Shown here piece by piece: positions 55,307 through 64,000 of a DNA stretch of 64,000 nt (the first letter of the stretch is position 1; each line of letters opens with the position of its first letter). The notes under the pieces are model-generated. The model had not been told where the DNA came from. It saw only the letters and a list, made by a program, of their open reading frames with translations, and made no database searches. A program made the position numbers and the translations under genes. Source of the DNA: Chloroflexi bacterium AL-N1 (lineage in GTDB: Bacteria > Chloroflexota > Chloroflexia > Chloroflexales > Roseiflexaceae); the NCBI GenBank assembly GCA_013122435.1, contig WYDT01000006.1, positions 124,001 through 188,000 of the forward strand, written 5' to 3'.

Positions 55307-56712
55307 AGCGTATTGTCATCAAAGGCGGAAATCCTATTCCTCCCTTCGGCGAGTCAGCACGTGACTTACGTATTCTTAACAAACCACTGTGGTTATTACA
55401 ACGTGATTTGTTAACTCGCTATTGCCGGGGTGCAGATGAAGTAGACTCGCTCGAAGAAATTCCGCAGGATCGGGAAGAGCTATTAGTTCATCGTGATAAT
55501 CTCTTCTTTAACGAGCAGCTCATAGATGCTTTCATTTCACAGGCTAAAACCAGTGGACATGCATGTCAAATAGCTTTTTCCCGAGATGACAAATCAATCG
55601 TATACCATGCTCTTCCTCTCCAAGAAGGCATTAAGTTGCATCCTCGCGGACATGTATATATTGCTGATCTATTTTATTACCCTAACGGCATAAGCGAAGA
55701 ACCACAACCATTGGTTATTGATACAGAGCCACGTGAGATGGGGTATTATCATATACCAAGTTACATGGCTCCTAATCAGGGGGATCTTATATTCCAGGTG
55801 CCACGACGTGCATTTCTCTCGATTGAAAACTGGGTACATGTCTTCATGGCGAACTCACCATTTGGCGTGTTTTCTCTGGGGCGCATTCATGAGCAACTGG
55901 TTGAGGAAAGCTGGAAAGAAAAATTATCAGTCTCTCTCGCAACATTAGGACACAAACTGAATCCCTTTGCACCGGGCTGGCGCAACAACTTTCTTGCGAG
56001 TTCACGCTTGGTAAAAATTGGCAAGAACTGCTCAATTGACCCAACTGCTATTATCCATGGCCCTACGATCATTGGAAACAACGTGAACATAGGCGCAGGA
56101 GCGGTTATCACCAATAGTTTAATTGGTAATAATGTTAATATTATGCAGGGCTGTCAGGTTATGCTCAGTGTGGTTAGTGACCGTTGTTACCTCCCGTGGA
56201 ATACAGCGCTATTCATGTCATCCCTTATGGAAAACACTATGATTGCCCAGCTAACCTGTCTTCAGATGTGTGTCGTGGGACGAAACACTTTCATCGGAGC
56301 AGGTAATATATTTACCGATTTCCATCTTCTGAATGAGCCACTACGAACGTATCACAATGGTGAATTAGTGGATGTAGAATTGCCAGTGTTGGGATCGGCA
56401 GTCGGGCATAATTGCCGCATAGGCAGTGGGTTTGTGGTGTATCCTGGTCGCATGATAGGCTCAAACTCTACACTTATTTATGGTGAGCCGTCGACAGTAA
56501 TATCATACAATGTCAACATTGCAACAGATGGAGAAACTGAATTAGATGAGTTTGGAGAACCAGAACGAACTGTCTTTGTATGGCCCAATTCATATGATAT
56601 GCATACACGCACCATACAATACCAAAATAAGCCACACACAGGGACAACCGAGTCACTGCCCTTACCTGTATCTGAATCAGCTAGCGTGGGTCATAGGAGG
56701 ACATCACGGTGA
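55303..56712 (+). CDS. Left-handed beta-helix (hexapeptide-repeat) protein with GlmU-like layout
   Basis: A 469-residue protein. The N-terminal half (about 1-230) is an alpha/beta region starting FGESARDLRILNKPLWLLQRD that may be a degenerate nucleotidyltransferase; it lacks the LxxGxGTRM signature. From about 240 to 420 there are hexapeptide repeats (SIDPTAIIHGPTIIGNNVNI, then GAGAVITNS, and later AVGHNCRIGSGFVVYPG), forming a left-handed beta-helix. The overall layout resembles GlmU-type bifunctional enzymes. The C-terminal tail is polar. The stop overlaps the next GTG in a GTGA junction. It is the first full gene of a signalling operon, so a structural or regulatory role is possible instead. 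Confidence 0.72.
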   Translation: MKRIVIKGGNPIPPFGESARDLRILNKPLWLLQRDLLTRYCRGADEVDSLEEIPQDREELLVHRDNLFFNEQLIDAFISQAKTSGHACQIAFSRDDKSIVYHALPLQEGIKLHPRGHVYIADLFYYPNGISEEPQPLVIDTEPREMGYYHIPSYMAPNQGDLIFQVPRRAFLSIENWVHVFMANSPFGVFSLGRIHEQLVEESWKEKLSVSLATLGHKLNPFAPGWRNNFLASSRLVKIGKNCSIDPTAIIHGPTIIGNNVNIGAGAVITNSLIGNNVNIMQGCQVMLSVVSDRCYLPWNTALFMSSLMENTMIAQLTCLQMCVVGRNTFIGAGNIFTDFHLLNEPLRTYHNGELVDVELPVLGSAVGHNCRIGSGFVVYPGRMIGSNSTLIYGEPSTVISYNVNIATDGETELDEFGEPERTVFVWPNSYDMHTRTIQYQNKPHTGTTESLPLPVSESASVGHRRTSR

Positions 56713-57653
56713 GTAAAGAAAAAATCTTAGTCGTCGAAGACGCTCCTGATATTTCAAGTCTTCTCAAAATTTACTTTACATCACAGGGATACGAAGTCCA
56801 AACAGCTATGCGCGGACAAACGGCTCTTGAGATGTGTCGAAAGATGCCACCAAGCCTCGCACTTCTTGATGTTAATCTTCCCGATATGGAAGGTTATGAG
56901 ATTGGCAGAACGCTACGACAAAGTGCACGTACCCGGCATATTCCCATCATTTTTCTGACCGCTCGCGGAGAAAAACAAGATCGGTTAAAAGGTCTTGGTG
57001 AAGTACAGGCCGACTATTACATTGTAAAACCATTTGACATAGAAGAGGTTCACACGATCGTCAAGAATGCGCTTGATCGTGCCCGTCAGAAGAATCTTGC
57101 ACATCCTGTGACTAATCTACCAACAGCTGAACTTATCAATGAACAGTATCGTACCCTTATAGCAGGATCTGGATGGGCCTTAGGCCAGATACACATAAGC
57201 GGGTTTGATACCTTTACGCAATCCTATGGTGCGGTAGTCGGTGAAGATGTCTTAAAGTTCACCGCCCTTCTGGTCAGTGAGGTTGTCAATGAACTTGGTG
57301 GAACCGATGATTTTATCGGGCAGATGGTAGTCGGCCCTGACTTTGTTATCACCTCTTCACCAGAACATATCCGTCCCATTTGCGAAAAACTCAGTGCCCG
57401 TTTTGACTCAGAAATTGGATTGCACTACAACTACAAAGACAAACGTAATGGCTACATCGTCATTAATGACGAGCAGGGGAATACGCGTCAAGTACCGCTC
57501 ATGTCACTCTCGGTTGGGGTTCTAACCAGTGATGATGGTCCATTCTATGATATTCGAGAACTTAGCGAAACAGCAGAGGATGCTCGTCAAAAAGCGCAAG
57601 CAGAAGCACGTGAGCTAGGTCGTAAGAGTCATGTTAGTTATGGTCGTTCTTGA
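56709..57653 (+). CDS. Response regulator with degenerate GGDEF domain
   Basis: A 314-residue protein: receiver domain about 1-125 (acidic pair ED, phospho-acceptor Asp54 in LLDVNLPDMEG, Thr in LTARG, Lys in YIVKPF), then a GGDEF-like domain (about 130-305). In the GGDEF half the PVTNLPTAELINEQY opening is present, but the metal-binding strand is QIHISGFD rather than DIDxF, and the signature is GPDF instead of GGDEF. It is therefore unlikely to make c-di-GMP; it may bind a nucleotide or a protein partner. GTG start overlaps the previous stop. Operon partner of the multi-GAF protein. Confidence 0.85.
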   Translation: MSKEKILVVEDAPDISSLLKIYFTSQGYEVQTAMRGQTALEMCRKMPPSLALLDVNLPDMEGYEIGRTLRQSARTRHIPIIFLTARGEKQDRLKGLGEVQADYYIVKPFDIEEVHTIVKNALDRARQKNLAHPVTNLPTAELINEQYRTLIAGSGWALGQIHISGFDTFTQSYGAVVGEDVLKFTALLVSEVVNELGGTDDFIGQMVVGPDFVITSSPEHIRPICEKLSARFDSEIGLHYNYKDKRNGYIVINDEQGNTRQVPLMSLSVGVLTSDDGPFYDIRELSETAEDARQKAQAEARELGRKSHVSYGRS

Positions 57654-57781
57654 GTAGATGAGTAGACTCACTCATCATAACGCGCATGGTGTCAACTGTT
57701 GAGCGCGGGGCCGTGTATTTACCTGCTCCTACATTTTACAATTCGCAATAGTACCCTTATGGGAGGAGCATTCCTTACATT

Positions 57782-60700
57782 ATGGACTCGACAGCAGTAG
57801 CAATGCCGCCATCTCAGGTATGGAATCTTTTTACTGATTTGGCAGCTTGCGGTAAGGATAGCATAACTCTTCGAGACATAGATGCCTTAACACGACGTAT
57901 TGCTGAGTGTATACGCGCTCATCTATCGTGTCCTTCTGGTCTGCTTTTGCTCCAAACTGATAAAGAAACCCGTAATATTGTACATTGGGGCATTGACCAC
58001 CAACAGCAACAGAAACTTCTTTCACAGAATGGACACACACACAACCTTGATATGGTCTCTGTGCAGATCATGTGGCAACAACACACCATCGGACACTTAT
58101 TTCTCGGTAAAACGGCACATATAGAAACTATTCTCACAGAAGGATTTATTACTACTCTACGTAGCTATTTAGAGCTGCTGATACATCTTCACTATGATGA
58201 AATCACGAAGATCAAAGATACGCAGACAAATCTATTTTCCTGTTGTAATCTTGATCTTAAAAGCCAACTGGGCGTACAAGAAGCATTACAATCATTTCTT
58301 GAGCGTGTTGCTGCGTTTAGTAAAGCCCAGGCTGTTGCGATCTACCTTCATAATAATGAACACTATCTTCAATTATTTCTCAGTCATGGGCTCAACCACA
58401 ACACTGAAGAATTGTACATAACCGTACACGGTGGATTTGTTGGGCAGGTCGCACGACAACGGGTATCTACTATTTTAACTGACTGTAGTGGGCGTGATTA
58501 TCAATTGCCTGACCGTAACATCGGTTCCTGGCAGTCGTGTATGGGTATCCCGCTTGAGATTCAAGAAGAACTGCTTGGCGTGTTACTCTTACTTCGTACA
58601 CCAGACCATCCAGCATTTCAGGAGGCAGATCTTCATACCTTAGAACCAGAGATACAACCTGCTGTCTTATTGCTGCGTAATACGCAACTTCTTGCACAAG
58701 AGCAACAACATGAGCGTGAACTCTTTGTGCTCTATGAAAACGCCCATACGATCAGTTCGACAACCGATATAGAACCCATCCTATCACGAACCGTTGAAAA
58801 TACCGCGATAGCAATGGGAGCTGACAATTGTGCCTTACACCTCTATGATTCAGATGATCCAACGACATTGTATGAGGCGGTTTCCTACAGTACTGATGGT
58901 GATGAGCTTCAAACAAGATTGTCCTATTCTCTGGATGAACAGCCAGTTGTACAGCAACTTTTAGAAACCACAGAAAAAGCACTTACTTTTACGAATAACG
59001 GAAACCACGCAGACAATCAGGCACTGGCTCGTTTGTCAGACTTCTTTGGAAATCCTAGTGCGTTACTCATTCCTCTAAAAGCTCAAGACCAAACTGCTGG
59101 GTTATTGTATATCGGTTATAACAAGAGCCATCGATATTTCAATAATGTAGAAATCAACTTTGCTCATACTGTTGCAAATCAGGTCGCCCTCTCTGTAATA
59201 AGTTCACGCTCGCAGGAAACCGCACAAAGACAGACTGCTGCATTTCAACACCTACAGACAATAAGTCAAAAACTGAATACGAGTCAAACTCTGGGTGAAA
59301 TATTGACCACGTTCTTTGAAGAGATAGGCACACTTACTTCTTTCAAAGGTATCCAGTTCTATCTATATGAAGCAGCCGAACAACAGTTGCATGTCTGGCG
59401 TACAGAAGGTATTCAAACCGAGGTCTCCTCGAATAACACACACTATCCCTTATCAGAGAGTCTGGGAGGATGGGTTGCGCGCTATCGAACACCCTTACGA
59501 TTATCAGATCTGGCACATCCACCAGTCCAACCAGCCATTACCGAATTAATCAATGGAGATACCATAAATAGTTATATAGGTATCCCTTTATGTATTGGTA
59601 GCCAACTATTCGGTGTCTTAGAATTATTTAGTAATGAGACAAATGCCTTTTCTGCTGCAAGCGAGCGCATTTTACTATTAGTAGCCGATATTACTGCAAG
59701 AGCCATTGTCGCAATGCACCAATATGAGCAAACGGACCATCATCTCCGTGGTCGTGTCCAGCAGCTCACGGCGCTACAAAGAATCAGTCGGCATTTAACG
59801 TCTACCATTGCGTTAGATCGTATTCTCAGCTTTGCATTAAAAGAGGTATTACGGGCAACCCCAGCAACCCATGCATATATTGCCCTGCAAGAAGGCCAGA
59901 AAGATGATTTACAAGTTCTTGATGCTGAGACGCTGGAACTTGTAGGCTACGTTGCGATTCAAGATCATCACCACCTCTCATCCTATCAAATTATGGCAAC
60001 GTCTGGATATAGTACTTCTGATACCACCCTTCTACTGAGAAAAAAATTAGCTCAGGGAACAACTGCGGCTGAAAAAGCCCTTACTAGTGGTGAAGCAACC
60101 ATTATCGATGAGTTACATGATAGTGATGATAGAGTAGAAGCAATTGGGCCATCTACCGCATCTGCGCTCGCCATACCGATCTTTTACGAAGATCACATTG
60201 TTGGTGTTGTCAACGTCCACAGCACACAACCACATGCATTTGATCACGAGGCAGTTGAGTTTGTTCGGGCACTTACCGATCAGATAGCCCTCGCCATTGG
60301 TAATGCACAAAGTTATCAGGAGCAGGTTCGACAGCGTGAACGCTTACAACAACGCGCCAGCTTACTCAATGAGATGCTTGGCATAGGCCAGGCACTGCGT
60401 GCAGACCGCTCACTTGAAGAAATTCTTGAACAAGTGGCATTTAGTGTTGTAGAAATTGCACGGTATCGATCCGTTCTTTTTAATCTCGTTGATGCTAATG
60501 ATCCTGATATTATGCGGGTGTTTACTGGTGCAGGGCTTCCTCTCACAGAACTTGAACGCTTACGTAATGGTGTATGGCCACAGACTCTGATAAATCAGTT
60601 TATTGATAGGAAATACCGACTGGGACGATGTTTTTTTGTTCCTTCCGATGATTTTCTCGACATTACCGCTAATGTCGATATACGAGATATCCATGTATCA

Positions 60701-63700
60701 GTAGTCAAAGATCAACCAGAAACTAATGAGTGGCAACCAGATGACGTACTGCTCGTTCCTCTTTATAGCACACGTGCGAAACTTCTTGGTATTATGTCTG
60801 TTGATGATCCGTTTGATGGGCAACGGCCCAACGAGCGCTCAGTCGAAGCCCTGGCTATCTTCGCTGATCAGGCGGCAATTGCCATCGAAAACGTCTACCT
60901 CTTACGAGAAGAGCGTAATCAAGCAGAACATATGCGGGCATTGTTCCAGGTTAGTGCTGCAACGGTCGCCACATTTGATTTAGATGAACTCCTTATGCGT
61001 GTATACAATGAGATTGTTGCCTATATGGGGACACCATCATTTCTCTTTGTGGCATCGTACGATGAACAAAGAGAAAGCAACCGCATGGAACTCTTCATGC
61101 GTGAGGGAGAAATATTAACCACCCAGCATAAACAAATCTACCCCAAGGGTGGACTTACTGGGTGGGTTATTGACACTGGAACACCACAATATATTCATGA
61201 TTGTGTTTCTGAAGAGAAAGACTTGCCTGTTCAACCCGTTCATCTAGGTGAGACCATTCGATCATGGGTCGGTATTCCGCTCCGTAGTCAAAACCAAGTC
61301 ATTGGGGTACTCTCCGTTCAGAGTTTCGACCCAGATGCCTTTAGTGAGCATCATATTCAATTTCTCTCAACATTAGCAAATCAGCTTGCAGTAGCCCTGG
61401 AAAACACACGTCTCTTCCAAGAACGTGAGCGACGTATCACAGAACTGGATGTTATCAACCAGATTAGTCGCATTACGAATTCGACGCTGGATTTGCAGAA
61501 AATGCTTGGTGGTATCTATGCGTGTTTAACACAGTTTCTCACCATTGATGCCGCGTATATTCTCGTTCGACATCACAGCTTTGAAACAAACGCGTTCGAA
61601 TTCAAAGTTGATAAAGGTATTAATAAATTTACGATTATCTCCAAACAGTTGACACCTGGGAGTCTCACTGAATATATTATTCGGACAAAACAGCCACTTC
61701 TGCTGCGCGACCTACAAAAAGAAAAATCAGATCTCACCTTTACCCCTATACAATTTGGCAACGAAGAACTTCGTTCAGCATCTTGGTTAGGTGTACCACT
61801 TCTAGACGGCGACAATAATGTTCTCGGCATCTTCTCCATCCAAAGTTATGTTCCGAACACATATGGTGAACGAGAACTTGCCTTTATGACGACTGTGGCA
61901 AGCCAGGCTGCCCTTGGTATACAAAATGTGCGGTTATTTGATCAGACGCAGCGTAGTGCTGATGCACTAAAAGGGAAAGTTGGGGAATTGGGAACTCTCC
62001 TCGAAGCTGCACGGGTACTGAGCTCTTCACTCAAACCACAAGAAGTGCTAGATATGTTGATGGAGGTTGTCGGCCATCAATTAGCAGTCAATACAGTTGC
62101 ACTCTGGACAATTAATGACAAAGAGGTTTTACTGCCGGCTGCTATGCTAGGTATCCCTGAAAACGTGGCCAATACCTTAAATGTTCCGGTTGGTTCAGGA
62201 TTGACGGGGCAAGTAGCAGCAACCAACCAACCACTGGTCATTGATGATGTAGAAAAGATGGGGAGTTCACTCTATTCCCAATTTAACCGGGATCACAACC
62301 TCACGTCATTTATGGGAGTACCAGTTGTATACCAGAACCAAACCATTGGTGTATTGAGTGTAATGACCGTACAACACCGTGAGTTTAGTACTGACGAGAT
62401 AAGACTACTCTCCGGTATGGCAGATCAAGCAGCCATTGCTTTAGAAAACGCACGTCTTTTTGAAGAACGTGAACGTCGTATCCGAGAACTGACTGCTCTT
62501 AATTATATTAGTGAGCGGATCAATGCCACGCTTGCATTAGATGAACTATTAACAGAGCTACATCAAGGGATAGGAACGTTCCTCGATATATCCAATTCGT
62601 TTATTGCATTACACGACACAGCAACACATCGGCTGAGTTTTCCTATTCACTGGAACAGAGGAAGTTCTAAACCTATCAATGGAACAATGCTCGTCAATGA
62701 TGTAAGCTGTTTGTCACAACGGGTTGTGATTGAGCGGCGTCCTATATTGTTGCGTACGAATGAGGAAGTAAAAGCGTTATCATCAGGAGAACCAGAGGAA
62801 GGTCCACAACAAACTTCATCCTGGCTGAGTGTTCCTATTGTACAAGGTGACGATGTTTTAGGCATCATCAATGTACAAAGTTACCACCCTTTTGCCTTTG
62901 ATGAAGAAGATCAACGGTTCCTCATGACTGTGGCGAGCCAGGCAGCTACAGCACTTGCCAATGCACGCCTCTTTGCAGAACGTGAGCGCAGGTTAAGTGA
63001 AGTCAGTGTTATGAGAGATATTAGTAGTGCTATTACCTCTACACTCGATCTCAATGACATGCTGGAACGTCTAGTTGCTGAGCTAGGACGCGTGATTGAT
63101 GTCAGCACGTCGCTCATCGTACTCTATGACAAAGATGAGCAACTCCTCCATTACCCAGTCGTTTATGATTGTGGTATGCCTATGAATACTGCCTCCTTGC
63201 CAATTACCAAAGGAGGTATCAATCGCTGGGTCATCACACAGCGTCAGTCATTGCTACTTCATAGCCACGAAGAAGCAGAACAATATCGGGAACCAATTGA
63301 TACTCGAGAGCGTGTTGGTGTGGGTACACATGTTGAAGAGTCATTCCTGATTGTTCCAATTATATCTGGTGACGAGATGTTGGGAGTCATCAATATTCAA
63401 AGTTATGAAACCAACAAGTTTTCAGAAGATGACTTACGCTTTGTCTCAACGGTTGCTAATCAAGCCGCTATTGCTATTAATAATGCGCGTATCTTCCAGG
63501 AGCGGGGACGTCGTATTGAAGAGCTGGCCACATTTAATGAAATTGGACAACAACTGAGTATTGTATCAGATCTCGATCAGCTTTTTGAGCTTATTTACAG
63601 ACAAACAAGTCGTTTGTTAGATACAACAAATTTTTACATAGCTCTTTATGATGAGCGACGTGATCATTTTACTTACCCACTTTACCACGGGGTCTCTCAA

Positions 63701-64000
63701 ATTAGCACAGTCCATGGCAAAAATATTGAAGACAATTTTAACAGATCTATTATTGAGACCCGTACTCCTGTCTTACAAAAGGGAAATGATATTCGAAGAC
63801 TACTGCGATCCAGGGGTATTCGCACCACGAAAAAACTACCAAAATCCTGGCTAGCGGTTCCAATGATTGCCACAGATCACGTCTTGGGTGTTATCGCCAT
63901 TCGTGACTATGAGCGAGAACAAGCATATACCCAAGATGATCTGCGACTGATGTCAACGATTGCATCCTGGGGAGCTATCGCATTTGAAAATGCACGCCTC
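57782..64000 (+). CDS. Giant multi-GAF signalling protein, partial at right edge
   Basis: Open from ATG 57782 through the end of the window: 2073 codons without a stop, so truncated by the window. GGGAGGAG lies 13 bases upstream. After a degenerate first GAF (about 20-135) there are eleven GAF-like domains at about nt 58270, 58740, 59270, 59800, 60400, 60950, 61470, 62010, 62510, 63020 and 63540. Each ends in a pattern such as FVSTVANQAAIAINNAR, often followed by an ERERRI-type helical linker and a leucine-rich dimerisation segment. No kinase, GGDEF or HTH domain appears before the edge. It follows a response-regulator gene, so it is probably a large sensor, perhaps a kinase whose catalytic end lies beyond the window. 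Confidence 0.9.
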   Translation, partial: MDSTAVAMPPSQVWNLFTDLAACGKDSITLRDIDALTRRIAECIRAHLSCPSGLLLLQTDKETRNIVHWGIDHQQQQKLLSQNGHTHNLDMVSVQIMWQQHTIGHLFLGKTAHIETILTEGFITTLRSYLELLIHLHYDEITKIKDTQTNLFSCCNLDLKSQLGVQEALQSFLERVAAFSKAQAVAIYLHNNEHYLQLFLSHGLNHNTEELYITVHGGFVGQVARQRVSTILTDCSGRDYQLPDRNIGSWQSCMGIPLEIQEELLGVLLLLRTPDHPAFQEADLHTLEPEIQPAVLLLRNTQLLAQEQQHERELFVLYENAHTISSTTDIEPILSRTVENTAIAMGADNCALHLYDSDDPTTLYEAVSYSTDGDELQTRLSYSLDEQPVVQQLLETTEKALTFTNNGNHADNQALARLSDFFGNPSALLIPLKAQDQTAGLLYIGYNKSHRYFNNVEINFAHTVANQVALSVISSRSQETAQRQTAAFQHLQTISQKLNTSQTLGEILTTFFEEIGTLTSFKGIQFYLYEAAEQQLHVWRTEGIQTEVSSNNTHYPLSESLGGWVARYRTPLRLSDLAHPPVQPAITELINGDTINSYIGIPLCIGSQLFGVLELFSNETNAFSAASERILLLVADITARAIVAMHQYEQTDHHLRGRVQQLTALQRISRHLTSTIALDRILSFALKEVLRATPATHAYIALQEGQKDDLQVLDAETLELVGYVAIQDHHHLSSYQIMATSGYSTSDTTLLLRKKLAQGTTAAEKALTSGEATIIDELHDSDDRVEAIGPSTASALAIPIFYEDHIVGVVNVHSTQPHAFDHEAVEFVRALTDQIALAIGNAQSYQEQVRQRERLQQRASLLNEMLGIGQALRADRSLEEILEQVAFSVVEIARYRSVLFNLVDANDPDIMRVFTGAGLPLTELERLRNGVWPQTLINQFIDRKYRLGRCFFVPSDDFLDITANVDIRDIHVSVVKDQPETNEWQPDDVLLVPLYSTRAKLLGIMSVDDPFDGQRPNERSVEALAIFADQAAIAIENVYLLREERNQAEHMRALFQVSAATVATFDLDELLMRVYNEIVAYMGTPSFLFVASYDEQRESNRMELFMREGEILTTQHKQIYPKGGLTGWVIDTGTPQYIHDCVSEEKDLPVQPVHLGETIRSWVGIPLRSQNQVIGVLSVQSFDPDAFSEHHIQFLSTLANQLAVALENTRLFQERERRITELDVINQISRITNSTLDLQKMLGGIYACLTQFLTIDAAYILVRHHSFETNAFEFKVDKGINKFTIISKQLTPGSLTEYIIRTKQPLLLRDLQKEKSDLTFTPIQFGNEELRSASWLGVPLLDGDNNVLGIFSIQSYVPNTYGERELAFMTTVASQAALGIQNVRLFDQTQRSADALKGKVGELGTLLEAARVLSSSLKPQEVLDMLMEVVGHQLAVNTVALWTINDKEVLLPAAMLGIPENVANTLNVPVGSGLTGQVAATNQPLVIDDVEKMGSSLYSQFNRDHNLTSFMGVPVVYQNQTIGVLSVMTVQHREFSTDEIRLLSGMADQAAIALENARLFEERERRIRELTALNYISERINATLALDELLTELHQGIGTFLDISNSFIALHDTATHRLSFPIHWNRGSSKPINGTMLVNDVSCLSQRVVIERRPILLRTNEEVKALSSGEPEEGPQQTSSWLSVPIVQGDDVLGIINVQSYHPFAFDEEDQRFLMTVASQAATALANARLFAERERRLSEVSVMRDISSAITSTLDLNDMLERLVAELGRVIDVSTSLIVLYDKDEQLLHYPVVYDCGMPMNTASLPITKGGINRWVITQRQSLLLHSHEEAEQYREPIDTRERVGVGTHVEESFLIVPIISGDEMLGVINIQSYETNKFSEDDLRFVSTVANQAAIAINNARIFQERGRRIEELATFNEIGQQLSIVSDLDQLFELIYRQTSRLLDTTNFYIALYDERRDHFTYPLYHGVSQISTVHGKNIEDNFNRSIIETRTPVLQKGNDIRRLLRSRGIRTTKKLPKSWLAVPMIATDHVLGVIAIRDYEREQAYTQDDLRLMSTIASWGAIAFENARL

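Noticed and set aside
57657-57676. GATGAGT/ACTCATC hairpin just after the response regulator gene
   Set aside because: Only seven pairs, no T tract, and the next gene of the operon follows, so a terminator is unlikely.
1-64000. CRISPR arrays, tRNA or rRNA genes, insertion sequences, prophage genes
   Set aside because: No regularly spaced repeats, cloverleaf-like segments, rRNA stretches, transposase or phage structural frames were recognised on either strand.

Overview
The window looks like chromosome of a member of the Chloroflexota, judged from the sequence alone. It has moderate GC (near 50 percent). It carries the DUF58/MoxR/DUF4129/DUF4350 envelope operon, a Ser/Thr kinase with Chloroflexota-style extracytoplasmic modules, secreted proteins with Thr/Pro-rich linkers, repeated LGFP-like modules, a Tyr-Leu-Pro signature near the ends of secreted proteases, and very large multi-GAF sensors. 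Genus cannot be fixed. No rRNA, tRNA, CRISPR array or insertion sequence was seen. Genes are densely packed and mostly intact.

Layout. 0-5.5 kb: an alkyltransferase-like DNA-repair protein and a membrane Ser/Thr kinase on the minus strand, divergent from a class A penicillin-binding protein with a PASTA-like tail. 5.7-12.4 kb: a six-gene plus-strand operon (two paralogous membrane proteins, DUF4129, DUF4350, MoxR ATPase, DUF58) bounded by a clear promoter and a terminator. 12.8-18.2 kb: a tandem spondin_N secreted protein, a Tat-exported flavin amine oxidase and a two-gene DNA-alkylation-repair operon. 18.5-26 kb: secreted M14 carboxypeptidase, GT-C-like membrane glycosyltransferase, PA14/pectate-lyase-like protein. 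26-33.3 kb: divergent DinB/WYL pair, a GNAT plus N-acylamino-acid-racemase operon, a large M6-type metalloprotease and a small membrane protein. 33.4-45.3 kb: GT4 glycosyltransferase, degenerate nucleotide-cyclase-like protein, two-component system, UDP-glucose dehydrogenase, short-chain reductase, a frameshifted beta-propeller gene, O-methyltransferase and a GAF-GAF-SpoIIE phosphatase. 45.3-48.8 kb: small coiled-coil membrane protein behind a near-perfect -24/-12 element, cytochrome P450, a 36-residue membrane peptide and a lactate-racemase-like protein. 48.9-50.15 kb: an AT-rich island with the architecture of an integron gene cassette. 50.2-54.5 kb: LGFP/propeller secreted protein, small Thr/Pro protein, sorbosone/glucose-dehydrogenase-like lipoprotein and a stand-alone zinc-free S14. 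54.5-64 kb: a long leader region followed by a signalling operon: left-handed beta-helix protein, response regulator with a dead GGDEF domain, and a giant protein with about twelve GAF domains that runs off the right edge.

How it fits together. The first third is largely cell-envelope biogenesis and its control. The middle is secretion, polysaccharide precursors and signalling. The right end is dominated by the multi-GAF operon. The two most unusual items are (1) the AT-rich cassette whose ends are matching GTTGGGT and ACCCAAC cores with a folded attC-like stem, apparently inserted at a secondary site, carrying a HEPN-like gene and a decayed gamma-glutamylcyclotransferase gene; and (2) the multi-GAF operon with a 14-codon, translationally coupled leader ORF.
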